Source: Neckera pumila (Eukaryota > Streptophyta > Bryopsida > Hypnales > Neckeraceae). From it: a stretch of 64,000 nt of DNA. The position numbers were made by a program, and so were the translations under genes. The stretch lies in assembly GCA_963969595.1 (NCBI GenBank), contig OZ018408.1, forward strand, positions 25,101,371 through 25,165,370. Reading direction: 5' to 3'. Under the pieces are notes generated by a model, which was not told the DNA's origin, did no database searches, and saw nothing but the letters and a program-made list of their open reading frames with translations. Shown here in pieces: positions 1 to 11,500 of the stretch (the stretch's first letter is position 1; every line of letters begins with the position of its first letter).

Positions 1-1574
1 CCAGTGCTTGACGTTTGTAGTAGGATTGTATTGGCCTCAAAGGTCTCTTTTTTTTTTAGAATTTGGAGATTGTGGTTCACTCATGGAAATCATGCCATTG
101 GAAATAATTCTGTCAGATTTAAAGCTACTGAGAGCTTTGTCAGTCAACAATGCTTCCTTGATGTACAGATCTCTTGTCATTTTGTTGTGCTACTGGTGAA
201 ACTATTCCGGGATAAGTACCCACATCTGCCAGTCCCTCTTGATCTCATCGGCAGTGATAGTTGTGAGATATTTTTCTCAAAAATTGGGGGAATGAACGGT
301 ATGGAGCACTATTACAATTTTCACGATCTTATGAACACTGCTAACATGCTCAATCGTTTGTCTAGTGTCGAATATGGTGACAATGGCTTACAATTTGGGA
401 GAGTTCACAATAAATTTGAAAACATATGGGCTGCTTTGCATCCGCCACTTGAGGGTGAACCTCCTGCTGATTTGGGGGACTACTCCCTTATAGCAATTGA
501 TCTTCACATAATTGCAGCTTTGAAAGAAGGACTCAGAGAAGCACAATCCATGCTTAAAGTGCTCAATATGGCTCCCTCTAACAACGCATTAGCTGCGAAT
601 AAACTGTGGTTTGTGTCCCTTTGGAAGTTGGAAATCTAGGATCCGAAGCACTTGGCTTACCAGCCACTAGTCACGCTCCAACCTGGACTATTAGGCGATG
701 CAGAATGCAAACGTGCAAGACTACAGAGCAGCTCTGAATCTGGTGTGGAATTCGTAAGTGCTTCTAACCCTAACGAAGTCCTAGAGGATGAAATTGTTGA
801 TGATGATGATACATGCTTGGTCAAATTACAGGAGGAAATACGACATGTTTTGATTGAGATTCTCAACGACCATAAAGTCCAATTGTCTGCCGAGCAAAAC
901 CCTACTAAAATTGTTCCTGCTATTACATTCCAAGGTCACGGAATTTATAAATCAACACTTGTCAGTCAATTGAACGGTAACCCATATTTGTCTAAGGATA
1001 GACTAACAAGAATGAAAAATTCTATATATTTCAATAATTTGGACAATTACTTAGTTGCAACTTCATCCACCACGTCGATGATTTGATGAAGAGGGCAACT
1101 AAGTAATTGTCCAAATTTTGGTCTAGGATCCGACGTTGGCATATACTTCAAAGATGCTAGAGTCCTTGTACGTCGTCAACTCTCAGGTTAGCTCAGAAAA
1201 GGAAACGGGTAGACCCGCAACTATAAATACAGGATCAGATAATGGGATTTTTCTATTTGGAAAGGGTTCAGAAAATACAGGTTAAGGTCGGTACAAAGTG
1301 GGGCCTCTGCAAGCAGCCCATAGATTTGACAAAGAGGGCAGTTTAAAATGGGAATTGGGGAACACTTTCACCCACAGCAATGGTGTATTTGCACTGGTTT
1401 AAAAAACATGTTGGACTGAACAAATACAAATACGATGAAAGTGACTGTGTCTGGGTGGATGTTGATGCTATTATTTCTAGAGTGTCCCTGGAATATGCCC
1501 CTAACTCAAAAATTTACACTCTTGACAAAGTGGATGCTAAGTCCTTGAACGAGTTCATTTCTAGTCAAAAATAA
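1..1574 (+). pseudogene. Decayed 3' part of an unrecognised coding region, possibly transposon-derived
   Basis: One reading frame runs from the window edge to about 1086 with a single in-frame TAG at 637-639. It includes a stretch with GSDSCEIFFSKIGG and an acidic run EDEIVDDDD. Coding resemblance continues after 1130 but switches frame several times. The last readable block (1380-1574, ending SSQK and TAA) holds HWFKKHVGLNKYKYDE and CVWVDVDAI. The coding-like composition over 1.5 kb, together with stops, frame changes and a hairpin at 1036-1117, indicates a decayed gene whose 5' end lies outside the window. I do not recognise the family. The mixture of a GSDxCExFF motif and a long acidic region would suit a transposase-like or domesticated transposon protein, but that is a guess. 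An alternative is a living gene with introns covering the stops; no convincing splice pairs were found. Confidence 0.45.
1036..1117. repeat. Long inverted repeat (hairpin) inside the decayed coding region
   Basis: Arms of 32-33 bp (1036-1067 and 1085-1117) are complementary apart from a couple of positions, around a 17-base loop. The left arm is in the open frame; the right arm is its inverted copy, after which the frame is lost. This looks like a local inverted duplication that helped to destroy the gene. Confidence 0.8.
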
Positions 1575-2340
1575 GGCTTGGTATATGAGTTGCACTATAA
1601 TTGGGGAAAATCGTTTTTGAAAGATTGATGACTAATCATAAATAATGTTCAAGTGTTGTACTAATTTGCACATGTGGAACCATAATAAGCATTTTGGGGT
1701 CATCAAGTGTTTTATATTTCAAAAATCTGAGGTAGTCTTTTCAGTCCTAAAACCTCATATCTATTGCATGTGTTGGTATAATACTCATGTTTAGTAATCA
1801 AATGCTTTATGAATTTCCAATTGTCATTTCTCATTTTCTTGTCCTGCCATGCAGTCCATTTTGTATCATGCATTTAAGGATATTTTTTTCCCTGTTTTTC
1901 TGTGTCTGCACTAATATTTTGGTTTTGAGTATTAGAGGGAGAGTTTGGCTTCCATGTTTTGTTCTATAGGTGTGCAGGATTATACATGGGGGCCCTGAAT
2001 TTAAATCTCTCATTTTTTTTGGAGACTGCTGGCACTCCTTTTCACAGCAACGTGCAAGCACAGCCGCCATTTACTATCAACATTGTGTTGGGCCCGATGC
2101 AAAATTCAATTTCCAGAACGATGGTCGCCTTCTTTTTCACCATTCTTGCGCTTCCTTTCTCTGATCTGGTACATTCTTGTGCTCAATTTCTTCCCACCTG
2201 CCCACCCACAGTCGCTTTGTTTTCCTGCACTTGTTTTGAGTTAGTCTAGCTTCATTTGTCTTGTTCTTTTGGCTGGAAACACAACCGTTGAAGTGCAATT
2301 TCATTCCTAGTTCAGAGGCGCTTCTTTTGAGTGAGAGTGC
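1575..2340. other. No gene recognised
   Basis: AT-rich sequence with only short overlapping ORFs on both strands and no recognisable domain. It may be an intron or spacer between the two coding-like blocks on either side. Confidence 0.4.
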
Positions 2341-2870
2341 ATGCAATTTACTCTTGTTTTGGCTGCGTTCTACATAAGACCTCTGCCAAACATGGAGATT
2401 GTGTTGAGGGACACATTGTTGTTGCATTTTGTTGATGGCGTGCACGTAGAGAGGTCAGGCTGGGATGACTTGTTTCCTCCAAATCTCCATGCCCCTAAAC
2501 CCACGACGTTGGAGGATTTTGACGCCGCCCGCCAAACTTGTAAGAGCTGGGGCAAATTTCTAGACCAGATTTTGGAGGGCGCAGCAAATCGCCTTGCTCA
2601 ATGGGAGGTTTCGTTGGTCACTCCACTGCACTGATGTTCCCAGGAAGAAATTATGGAGCCTCTATTCCGCGCCTACTTCGAGCTGTTCTCAAATTCTTGG
2701 GAGCCTGACGACCCCTTAGTGGATGAAGATCTCCGCTTGATGCCGCTAGAGCAACTGTCTCCGGAGCAGCTTGGCTGCATCGGGAAACCAGAAGGTGCAC
2801 ATGGCTTCTTGCACAACATTGGAGGCTTCAGCATCAATGTGGATCTCCCCAGCCATAGAGGTAGACGCTG
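2341..2870 (+). pseudogene. Exon-like open stretch of unknown family
   Basis: An ATG at 2341 opens a frame with one in-frame TGA (2632-2634). The same frame continues to 2870, where GTGAGT follows as a good plant splice donor. A possible acceptor lies near 2960. The protein is acidic and moderately hydrophobic (for example DLFPPNLHAPKP, then FRAYFELFSNSWEPDDPLVDED) and looks coding in composition. I do not recognise it. It could be a further exon of the decayed gene to the left or a separate gene fragment. The single stop argues against an intact product unless a small intron removes it. Confidence 0.35.
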
Positions 2871-4000
2871 GTGAGTTCTGCCACTTTCTTAGTTTTTTTG
2901 GTGTTTCTCTGCAGTCTTTGTTGTGTCTCCTTCTTTGTTTCCAGTGTTTTCTTTAGGGTTGCAGCCACAAGTGTTATTGGTAAATTGAATTGGTTCACGG
3001 ATGGATATGAGGACATGCCTCGCAATCTTCGTTTACTACTTTGGAGTTTGTTTTCTGCTTTACTCTTGTTCATGGGCTCTGCTCATCTCCTCTGCAAGAA
3101 TGTTGATGGACTTGGTCACTTGCTGTAATCAATCTCTTTCATTGTGGAACTTGTTGTCACCCTGGAACTCATCCTCTTTATTGTGCTGCAGATTTATCCA
3201 CAGACTCTTCCCCCGTTGGCAATGTTATTTTGGCTTGGCCATTTCTGTGTTTTTGGTATTACCCTAAATCCTGGTCATAGTTCTCACGGTGGTACAAGTG
3301 CTGGGGCAAATTTTTGGATCATGATATTGTATAGAATTAGACTATCAGGCAGGGTGTGTGGGACAATTCTTATTAGGATACACAATTGTGTAGGTGATAC
3401 AAGATAGAATGGTTTGTAAATGCACGGATTGGTTCAATGTGTTTTTTAACACAGATATACTATGACTGTTGTTGCTGTTTTTTCCACCACTATATCAGCA
3501 AACCTTGTATTTGCTTCACAAAATCTTATTGCCTTGTTTGCCATTGCTTGCTTACCTTCTCATTGAATCTTGGCTTGTAGTTTGCATGGCATGTTTAAAA
3601 TTTGATTAATACATTGTGATTTCTAGTGTATTGAGGTGTTTGCTGATGTTGTCTAATGTCTTAGAAAGTGCAAGAGTACCTGGTCAATGCCTTGTTGTTC
3701 AATATTGTAGACCTCTTGTTTGCATAAGGTATTTCTCTAGAACATATTTGATGTCATTGCTAAAATTTTAGATCCTTTTCTATGAATGGGCCAAATGTGG
3801 TAAATTTTTTATTTACAAATACAATACGGTACCTTTAAATCACCTCCCCAAAAAATTATAAAAACAATAGGGTGCCTTAAAATACTAAGATTTACCTTTA
3901 TTTAAAAAAATAGCATGCCTTATATTCCATTTCACAAGGTAAATAGCCCCCCATTATTTATGGTGTGTTTGCAGGTGTATACCTATTTTACAAAGGAGTG
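2871..4000. other. No gene recognised; AT-rich spacer
   Basis: Only short ORFs are present, several hydrophobic and overlapping in different frames (2871-3407). Nothing matches a known domain. Confidence 0.4.
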
Positions 4001-4022
4001 CCCCCCCCCCCCCCCCCCCCCC
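4001..4022. repeat. Poly-C tract, 22 bp
   Basis: An uninterrupted run of 22 C. Its length may be unreliable in the assembly. The complementary strand is poly-G. Confidence 0.95.
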
Positions 4023-4261
4023 TGAGGCGTTTAAAGTGAAAAAAACAAATTTTTTTTAGCACATTGTGGTTAGGTTTTTTTTTTAGTAGCAAAAAATCAC
4101 CAAAATTCATCCACCATCTATATACTTCAATTTTACTATAGTAATTAAAGGGATAGAAATTGTATTTTTGTGCCTAATTGCACTATCCACTAATTGTATT
4201 TAGCCATCTGGCCTTGGGCCAAAAAGCTCACACTGCTAAATATCAATACCTTAAATGAGGC

Positions 4262-4410
4262 TGTTTGTTTGTTTGTTTGTTTGTTTGTTTGTTTGTTTGT
4301 TTGTTTGTTTGTTTGTTTGTTTGTTTGTTTGTTTGTTTGTTTGTTTGTTTGTTTGTTTGTTTGTTTGTTTGTTTGTTTGTTTGTTTGTTTGTTTTGTTTT
4401 GTTTTGTTTG
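4262..4410. repeat. (TTTG)n microsatellite, first copy
   Basis: About 32 perfect TTTG units followed by three TTTTG units. Because the period is 4, all three frames on each strand stay open (repeating CLFV on plus, NKQT on minus), which creates spurious ORFs. Confidence 0.97.
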
Positions 4411-4610
4411 TAGCGTGGACAACTTCCTAACCGTGCGTCCCTCGGCCGCATGCTTGGTACCGTCGGAAAGCTCTTGCCGAGGAGGGGTGCACCGGCTTGG
4501 TTTCATGGCGTTTGGAGCGGTGGTGCAAAAGTTATTGAATTTCAAAGTATTTATTGATTAAAAATTTAGAAAATTACTTTTACTTTGATTTTGGTGGCGT
4601 TCTTGCTACT

Positions 4611-4681
4611 GGGAGTGGAACCGGGAGTAGAACTGGGAGTAGAATCGGAAGTAGAACCAGGAGTGGAACCGGGAGTAGATG
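4611..4681. repeat. 12-bp minisatellite, first copy
   Basis: Six imperfect units of the type GGGAGTAGAACC. The same block recurs in the second duplication unit. Confidence 0.9.
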
Positions 4682-4732
4682 AAAATTGGGCCAACGGCAC
4701 AGGGCCACACTAGTCAATACCTTATATGAGGC

Positions 4733-4855
4733 TGTTTGTTTGTTTGTTTGTTTGTTTGTTTGTTTGTTTGTTTGTTTGTTTGTTTGTTTGTTTGTTTGTT
4801 TGTTTGTTTGTTTGTTTGTTTGTTTGTTTGTTTTGTTTTGTTTTGTTTTGTTTGT
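4733..4855. repeat. (TTTG)n microsatellite, second copy
   Basis: About 25 TTTG units followed by TTTTG units; shorter than the first copy, as expected of slippage after duplication. Confidence 0.97.
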
Positions 4856-5054
4856 AGCGTGGACAACTTCCTGACCGTGCGTCCCCCGGCCGCGTCCTTG
4901 GTACCGTCGGAAAGCTCTCGCTGAGGAGGGGTGCACCGGCTTGGTTTCGTGGCGTTTGGAGCGGTGGTGCAAAAGTTATTGAATTTCAAAGTATTTATTG
5001 ATTAAAAAATTAGAAAATTACTTTTACTTTGATTTTGGTGGCGTTCTTGCTACT

Positions 5055-5125
5055 GGGAGTGGAACCGGGAGTAGAACTGGGAGTAGAATCGGAAGTAGAA
5101 CCAGGAGTGGAACCGGGAGTAGATG
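5055..5125. repeat. 12-bp minisatellite, second copy
   Basis: The same six-unit array as at 4611-4681, within the second duplication unit. Confidence 0.9.
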
Positions 5126-5449
5126 AAAATTGGGCCAACGGCACAGGGGCACACTAGTAAACTTGATAAGTACCCTAATTTGTACTTTAGTATCCAATTT
5201 TCTAAAGTACTCGTAGCAAAGCACTTGCGTGTTGCCATGCTAGTCTCTTGTACAAACCAACTAAAAGCCAAGACCTCTATTAAGATTAGGTGCCCATTGC
5301 AATAATTTCAAAAGTTTCATTATTTTATAGCAAATGTCATAATCCACCTTAAATTCATCAATGATTTTTTAGTTTGGATATTGAATTTTGATATCCAAGT
5401 TTATTTTGCCCTTGTGCGAAAGATAGATCAATTTAGGAAAGAGTTGAAT

Positions 5450-5575
5450 CATTAGGACAAATTTTGGCACCCCTCATGCCACGTCAAATTTCAATTTTTC
5501 AAAAAATAGTAATTTTTTTTTCTCTTATTGCATTGTCTCTCACAGCCCATTTGAGGGTTGAAATTTTTCCTAATG
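5450..5575. mobile_element. Short MITE with CATTAG...CTAATG ends
   Basis: Imperfect terminal inverted repeats: CATTAGGACAAATTT at the left, and the complement of AAATTTTTCCTAATG at the right. It contains GCCACGTCA, also seen in other copies of this family. At about 126 bp it is shorter than the others and looks internally deleted. Confidence 0.6.
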
Positions 5576-5674
5576 AATGCTGCAATATTCCACAAACTTG
5601 GCAATTGTAGGTTTAGACCATGTGATTTATTTAACTTCAAATTTTAGTCAACACCAAAATATGGTGCCTTAGGT

Positions 5675-6342
5675 TTAACCCCTAAATGCTTGAGGCACCA
5701 AATTCTAGTGTTGACAATATATTAAAGTCAAATAAAACCTTATTAAATTACTATTTCTAGTAGTTTGTATTTTGAAAAAATGTTTAAGTCTAGTTTTAGC
5801 ATCAAAAATCCAATTTTGAAAATGAATGATTAAGATTTTTCTATTCAAGATTTTGTGCACGGGTGACACTTGCAAATCTTAATTTTCTAGTGTTGAGGGC
5901 TCTTGGAAATGAGCCTCAAATACATTCTAGAACTTGAAGAAAAATCGAATTAGAATTCATTAAAAAAATTCTAGAATAGATTTTGAGAAGCTGTAAATTG
6001 ATTGGGGTTATGTATGTTATGCTTTTTAACCTCATATTCTTTTGGTGACTAATTTTTTTGTTTTGACATATGAAAAAAGGATTGGAAGACTTCAAATCAC
6101 CTTCTTAATTTTAATACCTTCATGATCAAACATTTTAATCTTTCAATCCATAAGTGATATTGTTGTGTTTTCTTTTCCCATGTCATCTCTAACATGTTTA
6201 GTTCAAATTTTTATGGTTACTAGTGAAAAAAAATTGATAAAACTTATTGAATGTTGGCTTTGTGTTCAATTTAGAGCAAACTTCAAGAAGCTCAAAAAAA
6301 GCCTTGGCTAGTGTCCAGTTCGAAAACATCATTTAGGGGTAA
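5675..6342 (+). mobile_element. Group C piggyBac-type MITE
   Basis: The left end is TTAACCCCTAAATGC followed by TTGAGGCACCA. The right end is CATTTAGGGG followed by a degraded TTAA (TAAA). The interior matches copies at 57709 and 24888. Just before it, 5630-5678 resembles the end of another group C copy, suggesting two adjoining insertions or a solo end. Confidence 0.7.
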
Positions 6343-7186
6343 ATAAGGGTTAATTAAGCATACAGTATCAACACACAAGTGTTTGAAATTGAGAGCATTT
6401 CCACCGGGGCACGCCAAAGTGCCCTTGCAAATGGTTTGCTAGGTCCTATTTGTTTTTTTTGCCCCACCAGTTGCAGATACTTGATTTTGTCAACGCAGGT
6501 TGCAGGAAAATTTGATCACTACTCGCCAAGTTCCAATGCCAGACTCATTTGACTTGGGACCACGCTACTAGCAAAATGATGTTTTCAAGGTGTAAGAATC
6601 ATGAGTAGTGTCCAACTTGAATGCAAAAGCCTCCACCCACCAAAAAAACACATGGCTACCAAGTTGTCAATAAGGATCAGCCAATGTGAAGCTACTAATT
6701 GGAATTCATAAATGGGGAATTCAATCACCTCATAAATTCTGATCCCGATAGATTCACTTGTTCTTGGATTTTGTTTGCAGATTGGAATGATTGTGTGGGA
6801 CCCTCTAACTTTACTGTGACACAGGAGTCAGAATTGGCACCAGCGTTCGGAAAGATTTTGGAGCTCTATTAGTAGATATCCTCCTTCTACAATAATGGTC
6901 TGGTTTTTTTTTAGAGGGCACTAGTTTCATCCTTTTAGCTCTGAATTTTTTCGGTTTTTTGCCCCCCATATCAGTTTGTAACCAGCCTATTTCCTTCCAA
7001 GTGAAAATTTGAAAAGTGAAAATCCTCTAATGTCAAAAAATTGCCGATTTACAATCTAAAAAAGACATTACATTCTTGGCAAGAATTGAACTGGCATAGC
7101 CTTTCACCAACTGAAAGCCAAGAATCTTCCCAACCCATGCAATATGGAGTTAAGGATGGTCATTGAAAAGGTTGCAGAAATCAAAG
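6343..7186. other. No gene recognised
   Basis: Mixed-composition spacer. A partial inverted match links 6310-6340 and 6565-6605 (around AAATGATGTTTTC). No domain or long ORF is seen. Confidence 0.4.
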
Positions 7187-7414
7187 TTAGGGTTCAAAAT
7201 TTTCACCTTCTTCAAAAGGATCCTCTGCTGCCCCTGTTAAATACTTCTCAGGATTAGTAAATAAATATCTAAACTTTCTAGCATTCTTCCATAAGATGAT
7301 GGCATCCATTAAAATGGGTTCAAAGTCTTGGGCTGGTCCTTCCATGTTCACACGCATGACACTATCCAAATGTGTTGTTGTCATGCGATTTTGGGTAGTG
7401 CAGGAGGCGGCCAA
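7187..7414 (-). pseudogene. hAT-family transposase C-terminal fragment
   Basis: A 75-residue minus-strand frame contains NRMTTTHLDSVMRVNMEGP, then a Phe-Glu-Pro stretch and a Trp-rich tail. This layout (N-R-[ML]-x4-[HL]-L-D-x-[LV]-M-R-[IV], then glycine/proline and a short acidic-aromatic segment) is typical of the extreme C-terminus of hAT transposases in plants, just after the dimerisation region. No upstream hAT sequence is visible at higher coordinates, so this is an isolated fragment. The assignment rests on the motif alone. Confidence 0.5.
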
Positions 7415-8035
7415 GCAAGAGCGGAGGAGGGCAACGGCCGGCGGGGCGGCAGGTAGGTCGGGTAGGTTTAGTTTTTTTTTTGTTTTTTTTAACTTTTAGT
7501 TATTAAAAAAAATTCAAACAGCCCTCCCGCCCCTCTTCCTCGGGTGCTCCCCTACGGCCAGCTGGCCCTATCTCCAGTTGGTCCCACTGACCCCTTATGC
7601 AATACCCGGCCTCTTTATCTCAATACCCAACCTATCCTAACCCCGGGCATGTGCCACTTACGGTACATATATAGTAGCTAAAATCCTCCTTTTTACAAAA
7701 CAAACCGGTTAAAATCCACCCTATTATAAATTGAGGCGGGTAAATTATCCCCCAAATTTTTCTGTACACCGATTGATTGCCTATCTTATCAATTTTTCCT
7801 CCGGTTTTCCATCCTTCACTTTCAAAGCTCAACCGGTTTTTTGACCATTTCAACCGGCTAACTTTGTATTAGCCGCCGGTTCTTCCCGGACATTGATTGG
7901 CACACCACATACCATGTGGCGCGTCCAATATACTGAGCACCGCTGGAGATGCTCTGAGTGCCCTATGGTACCGTAGTCTGACAGAGCCAACAAAGATGCA
8001 ATTGCTTTGAAAGGTTCCCAAATCCCAACTGCTGG
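7415..8035. other. Spacer upstream of the sulfite reductase promoter
   Basis: No gene recognised. Contains a poly-T run near 7471-7490. Long overlapping ORFs on both strands towards the right come from the rise in GC content. Confidence 0.4.
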
Positions 8036-8070
8036 CCCAAGTGAAAGCAACTACCAGTACGGCCTCCCAA

Positions 8071-8134
8071 TCCCGCGCGCAAACCAGACATGGTCGCCCC
8101 AATCCCGCGCGCAAACCGGACATGGTCGCCCCAA
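8071..8134. repeat. 32-bp tandem repeat, two units, in the promoter region
   Basis: Two consecutive 32-bp units starting TCCCGCGCGCAAACC differ at one base. They lie in a CpG-rich region about 440 bp upstream of the sulfite reductase ATG. Confidence 0.85.
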
Positions 8135-8470
8135 CCCGTCCCGTCGCCCCCCAAACCCGCGCGAATCTTCCACCCGCGATTCCCCTGTCTCCGCCCCAAG
8201 TGGGTCCCCCGCCCTCCGGCCCATCCCCCCCTTCCCGATGCGGAACCTTCGCTCGCGCCACCAGAGAGAAACCAAGTGTATGTGCCTCCTGCGTGCCCCA
8301 GTCGCCGCCGAAGTTTACCTCCCGCACTTCCCCACCACCTTCCTCCCATTCAGGCCCTTCATTATAATCACAAATCAAACCTCCCCAATACCATCAATCG
8401 CCACTACTTCAGAACTCAGCAACGTTTCGGGTACCCAACAGAGCTCGTTGCTGGAAGAATTCGAGCTTCA

Positions 8471-8504
8471 GGGGATTCAAGGGATTCAGGGGATTCAGGG
8501 GATT
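8471..8504. repeat. 9-bp tandem repeat (GGGGATTCA) in the 5' leader
   Basis: Three full units and one partial unit just upstream of the start codon; one unit begins with A instead of G. Confidence 0.85.
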
Positions 8505-8539
8505 GTGCATTTGTTGTGAGGCTTTGGGGAGAGCGTGAA

Positions 8540-11500
8540 ATGAACTCGTTGAAGGAGATGGCGGGGGGCGGTTTGGCGTTCGCCAACTTTGAGGGGTTGA
8601 GGGGGAGCGTCGCATCGTCGTCGGGTGCGCAGCTCGGGAATCGGAGTGGTGCTGTGAGGTCGTTGCGCGTTCGGGCTGTGGCTACGGTATGTCGTTTGAC
8701 TGTAACGGTAGTTGATTTGGGTTTCTTGCGAGTTGCCAGTAATTCTTTTGTGATTGAGAAATGGTTGTTTTCTTTAATTTCTTGCTTTTTGTTTCGTCTT
8801 TGAATTTTCGAGGGAGAGGATTTTATGAGTTGCAGGAATGTTTCTGGGGTGGAATGTTTTCTTTCTTTCTTTCTTGATATGTTGGCTTTGGACCGAAGGT
8901 GAGGAGACTTGGCATCGACTGAGGAAGTTTGAGTAGCTGCCTTACTAGAAACGAAAATCGAGCCAATGCTACCGAGACAGAGCCTCTCGTAGTGAAGCTG
9001 TTTATTGCTTATTGAATTCTAACGGATTGTCGAGACAGAGGATTGGATTCGTAGTTTTGGGACTTTTGTTTGTTGTTGAATTGCGAGATTCTCGTATTTT
9101 AACGGTGTGTTGCTGATGTTCCCTTCCAGCCGGTGAAGCCCGTGAACCCCCCGACGACCCTCCCTCCCAAGCGCAGCAAAGTGGAGATCATAAAGCAGAA
9201 CAGCGAGTATCTCCGTTACCCCCTAAAACAAGAGCTCGAAACCGACGCCCCGAACGTGAACGAGGACGCTGTGCAGCTGATCAAGTTCCATGGCAGCTAC
9301 CAGCAAGACAACCGTGAGCTTCGTGGTCCCGGCAAAAAAGCCTACCAATTCATGCTCCGCACTAAGAACCCCTCCGGCGTCGTCCCCAACCGGCTCTACC
9401 TCGTCATGGACGAGCTCGCGGACAAGTACGGCATCGGCACCTTACGTCTCACCACTCGTCAAACCTTCCAACTCCACGGCGTCCTCAAAACCGACTTAAA
9501 AACGGTGATGAGTAGCATTATTCACAACTTGGGGTCGACGCTCGGGGCGTGTGGGGATGTGAACCGGAATGTGTTGGCGCCTGCTGCGCCGTTCAAGACG
9601 AAAGAGTATGTGCATGCCCAGGAATTGGCGAGTAAATTGGCGACGTTGTTGGCGCCTCAGGCTGGGGCTTATTATGACATTTGGGTGGACGGGGAGAAGA
9701 TCACGCAAGAGGAGGATGAGGATGTTACGGTTGCGAGAAATGATAACTCCCATGGGACGAATTTTGAAGGATCGCCGGAACCGATTTACGGGGTGCAGTT
9801 CTTACCGAGGAAGTTCAAGATTGCGGTTACGGTGCCTGGAGACAATTCGGTGGATGTGTTGACGAACGACATTGGGATTGTGGTGATCAGTGATGAGGAC
9901 GGGGAAGTCCAGGGGTACGACCTCTATGTAAGTTTCCAGCACCACCTGATTTGGTACTTGACACCTAAAAAAACTAGGTTTCATGGTTATCCAATGTGAT
10001 TGTACGTAATGTAAAGAATCAGTAGTTCAGACGGGGCCAAAGTTTGATCAGTGGAGAACATTGCTTGGGTTGGTAAAAAAGAAAGTCTCCATACGACCTA
10101 CTCAAGAGTGTAAATGGCCCCTAAAAAGACGAGATTTCATGGTTGTTGAATGACCTATTTCATTGGAAAATCGACAATTCAGACGGGTTTAATTTTTTTA
10201 TCAGTTTAGGTCATTGCGAGAACTGATCAAATAGAAATTCTCCATATGACCTATTGGTAAGTGTTAAAAGAAACATTTAGGCTCAATATTGAGCCTCGAG
10301 GGAATAATTCCGTAGTGCTGTGTTCTCATACTGCTGGTGACATGTTTTATTTTTTGGCAGGTGGGAGGAGGTATGGGTCGGACTCATCGCAATGAGGCAA
10401 CGTTTCCTCGACTAGCGAATGAATTGGGTTATGTTTCGAAGGATGATATATTGTATGTAGTGAAGGCCATTGTTGCCACACAGCGGGACTATGGTCGCAG
10501 GGATGACCGCAGGATGTCTCGTATGAAATACGTAGTGGAGGATTGGGGAATTGATAAGTTCAGGACTGTCGTGGAACAGTACTTCGGTAAGAAGATTCAG
10601 GCTTTCAAGGAGATCGTCCCGTTTAAATTCCAGAGCTACTTGGGCTGGCATGAACAGGTAACTATAGCTGGCTTGGCACTCAATTCATACTCGGAATTTG
10701 CATTATGGGAACTAGCCTTATTCAATGACGTTGATGATCTTTTGTCTGAGGTCCTTTTCAAGGGTTAGAGGGATGGCTGAATCATACCTGGATATAGAGT
10801 TAAACCCTAAGTAATCATCCATTCGAAAAGTCGAAATTGCATTTTAGAATCTAATAATTTATTATATTATCTTTCATTACTATTGTTCAAAAATGTAGGG
10901 GTGTCACTTCTTTCTATTGGTACATTTTGTAACCTTCCCTGAAGCTTCTTAATTGATTTACTTGAACTCCTATAGATATGGACGCAGCTCATTTTGCCCA
11001 TTTTCGGTCATTAGGGCTCTTCGAGGTTAACTGTGAATGGGCTGTCTGTTTTAATATCTTAGATCCGGTTGAACTTTTCTCTTCGATTACTTGATACTGG
11101 TTTGACCTGTGCCAATAATGGTTGCAGGGAGATGGACTTATGTTCTTCGGCGTGCACGTTGAGAACGGTCGCATCAAGGGAGAGGCAAAGAGGGCTCTGA
11201 GGGAAGTGATTGAGAAGTACAATTTGAATGTCCGAATCACCCCCAACCAGAACATGATCCTCTGCGACATCCGTCCTTCATGGCGGCCGAGGATCAGCAA
11301 GGCTCTTGCTGCTGTTGGATTGGTGGTGAGTGACAACTATTATTATCAAAATTTATTAGTCTTCTTGGAGAATTTTCCGTTTGATTCACGGGGAGGTCTT
11401 CCTGTGATCACATTGATCACAAGGGGAGCTCTGCACGAACCATACGATGATTCTCTTTATTGTGAAAGATTCTTGAAGAGTGCCTAAAACATTCTAATTT

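Larger units (their letters stand above)
4243..5157. repeat. Tandem segmental duplication, two units of about 450 bp
   Basis: Unit 1 (4243-4713) and unit 2 (4714-5157) are nearly identical. Each starts with TCAATACCTTA, runs through a (TTTG)n block, a GC-rich segment, an AT-rich segment and a 12-bp minisatellite, and ends near CACACTAGT. They differ mainly in (TTTG)n length and a few substitutions, so the duplication is recent. Unit 1 is preceded by a diverged version of the unit end (GGCCTTGGGCC...CACACTG). Confidence 0.9.
8036..8539 (+). promoter_or_regulatory. GC-rich promoter and 5' leader of the sulfite reductase gene
   Basis: A 500-bp CpG-rich island precedes the ATG, in contrast to the AT-rich surroundings. 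A weak TATA-like element (CATTATAATC) lies at about 8359. A run of four GGGGATTCA-type 9-bp units at 8471-8504 falls in the probable 5' leader. The transcription start was not determined. Confidence 0.45.

Noticed and set aside
4194..4989. Long ORFs on both strands encoding CLFV or NKQT repeats
   Set aside because: They are reading frames through the (TTTG)n microsatellite, whose period keeps all frames open; no real protein signal remains outside the repeat.
7869..8378. A 169-codon minus-strand ORF and overlapping plus-strand ORFs upstream of sulfite reductase
   Set aside because: GC- and CpG-rich sequence lacks stops in most frames. The predicted proteins are Gly/Arg- or Pro-rich, match nothing and overlap each other on both strands.
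9290..9862. Alternative-frame ORFs inside sulfite reductase exon 2
   Set aside because: Shadows of the GC-rich coding exon; the SiR frame explains the sequence fully.
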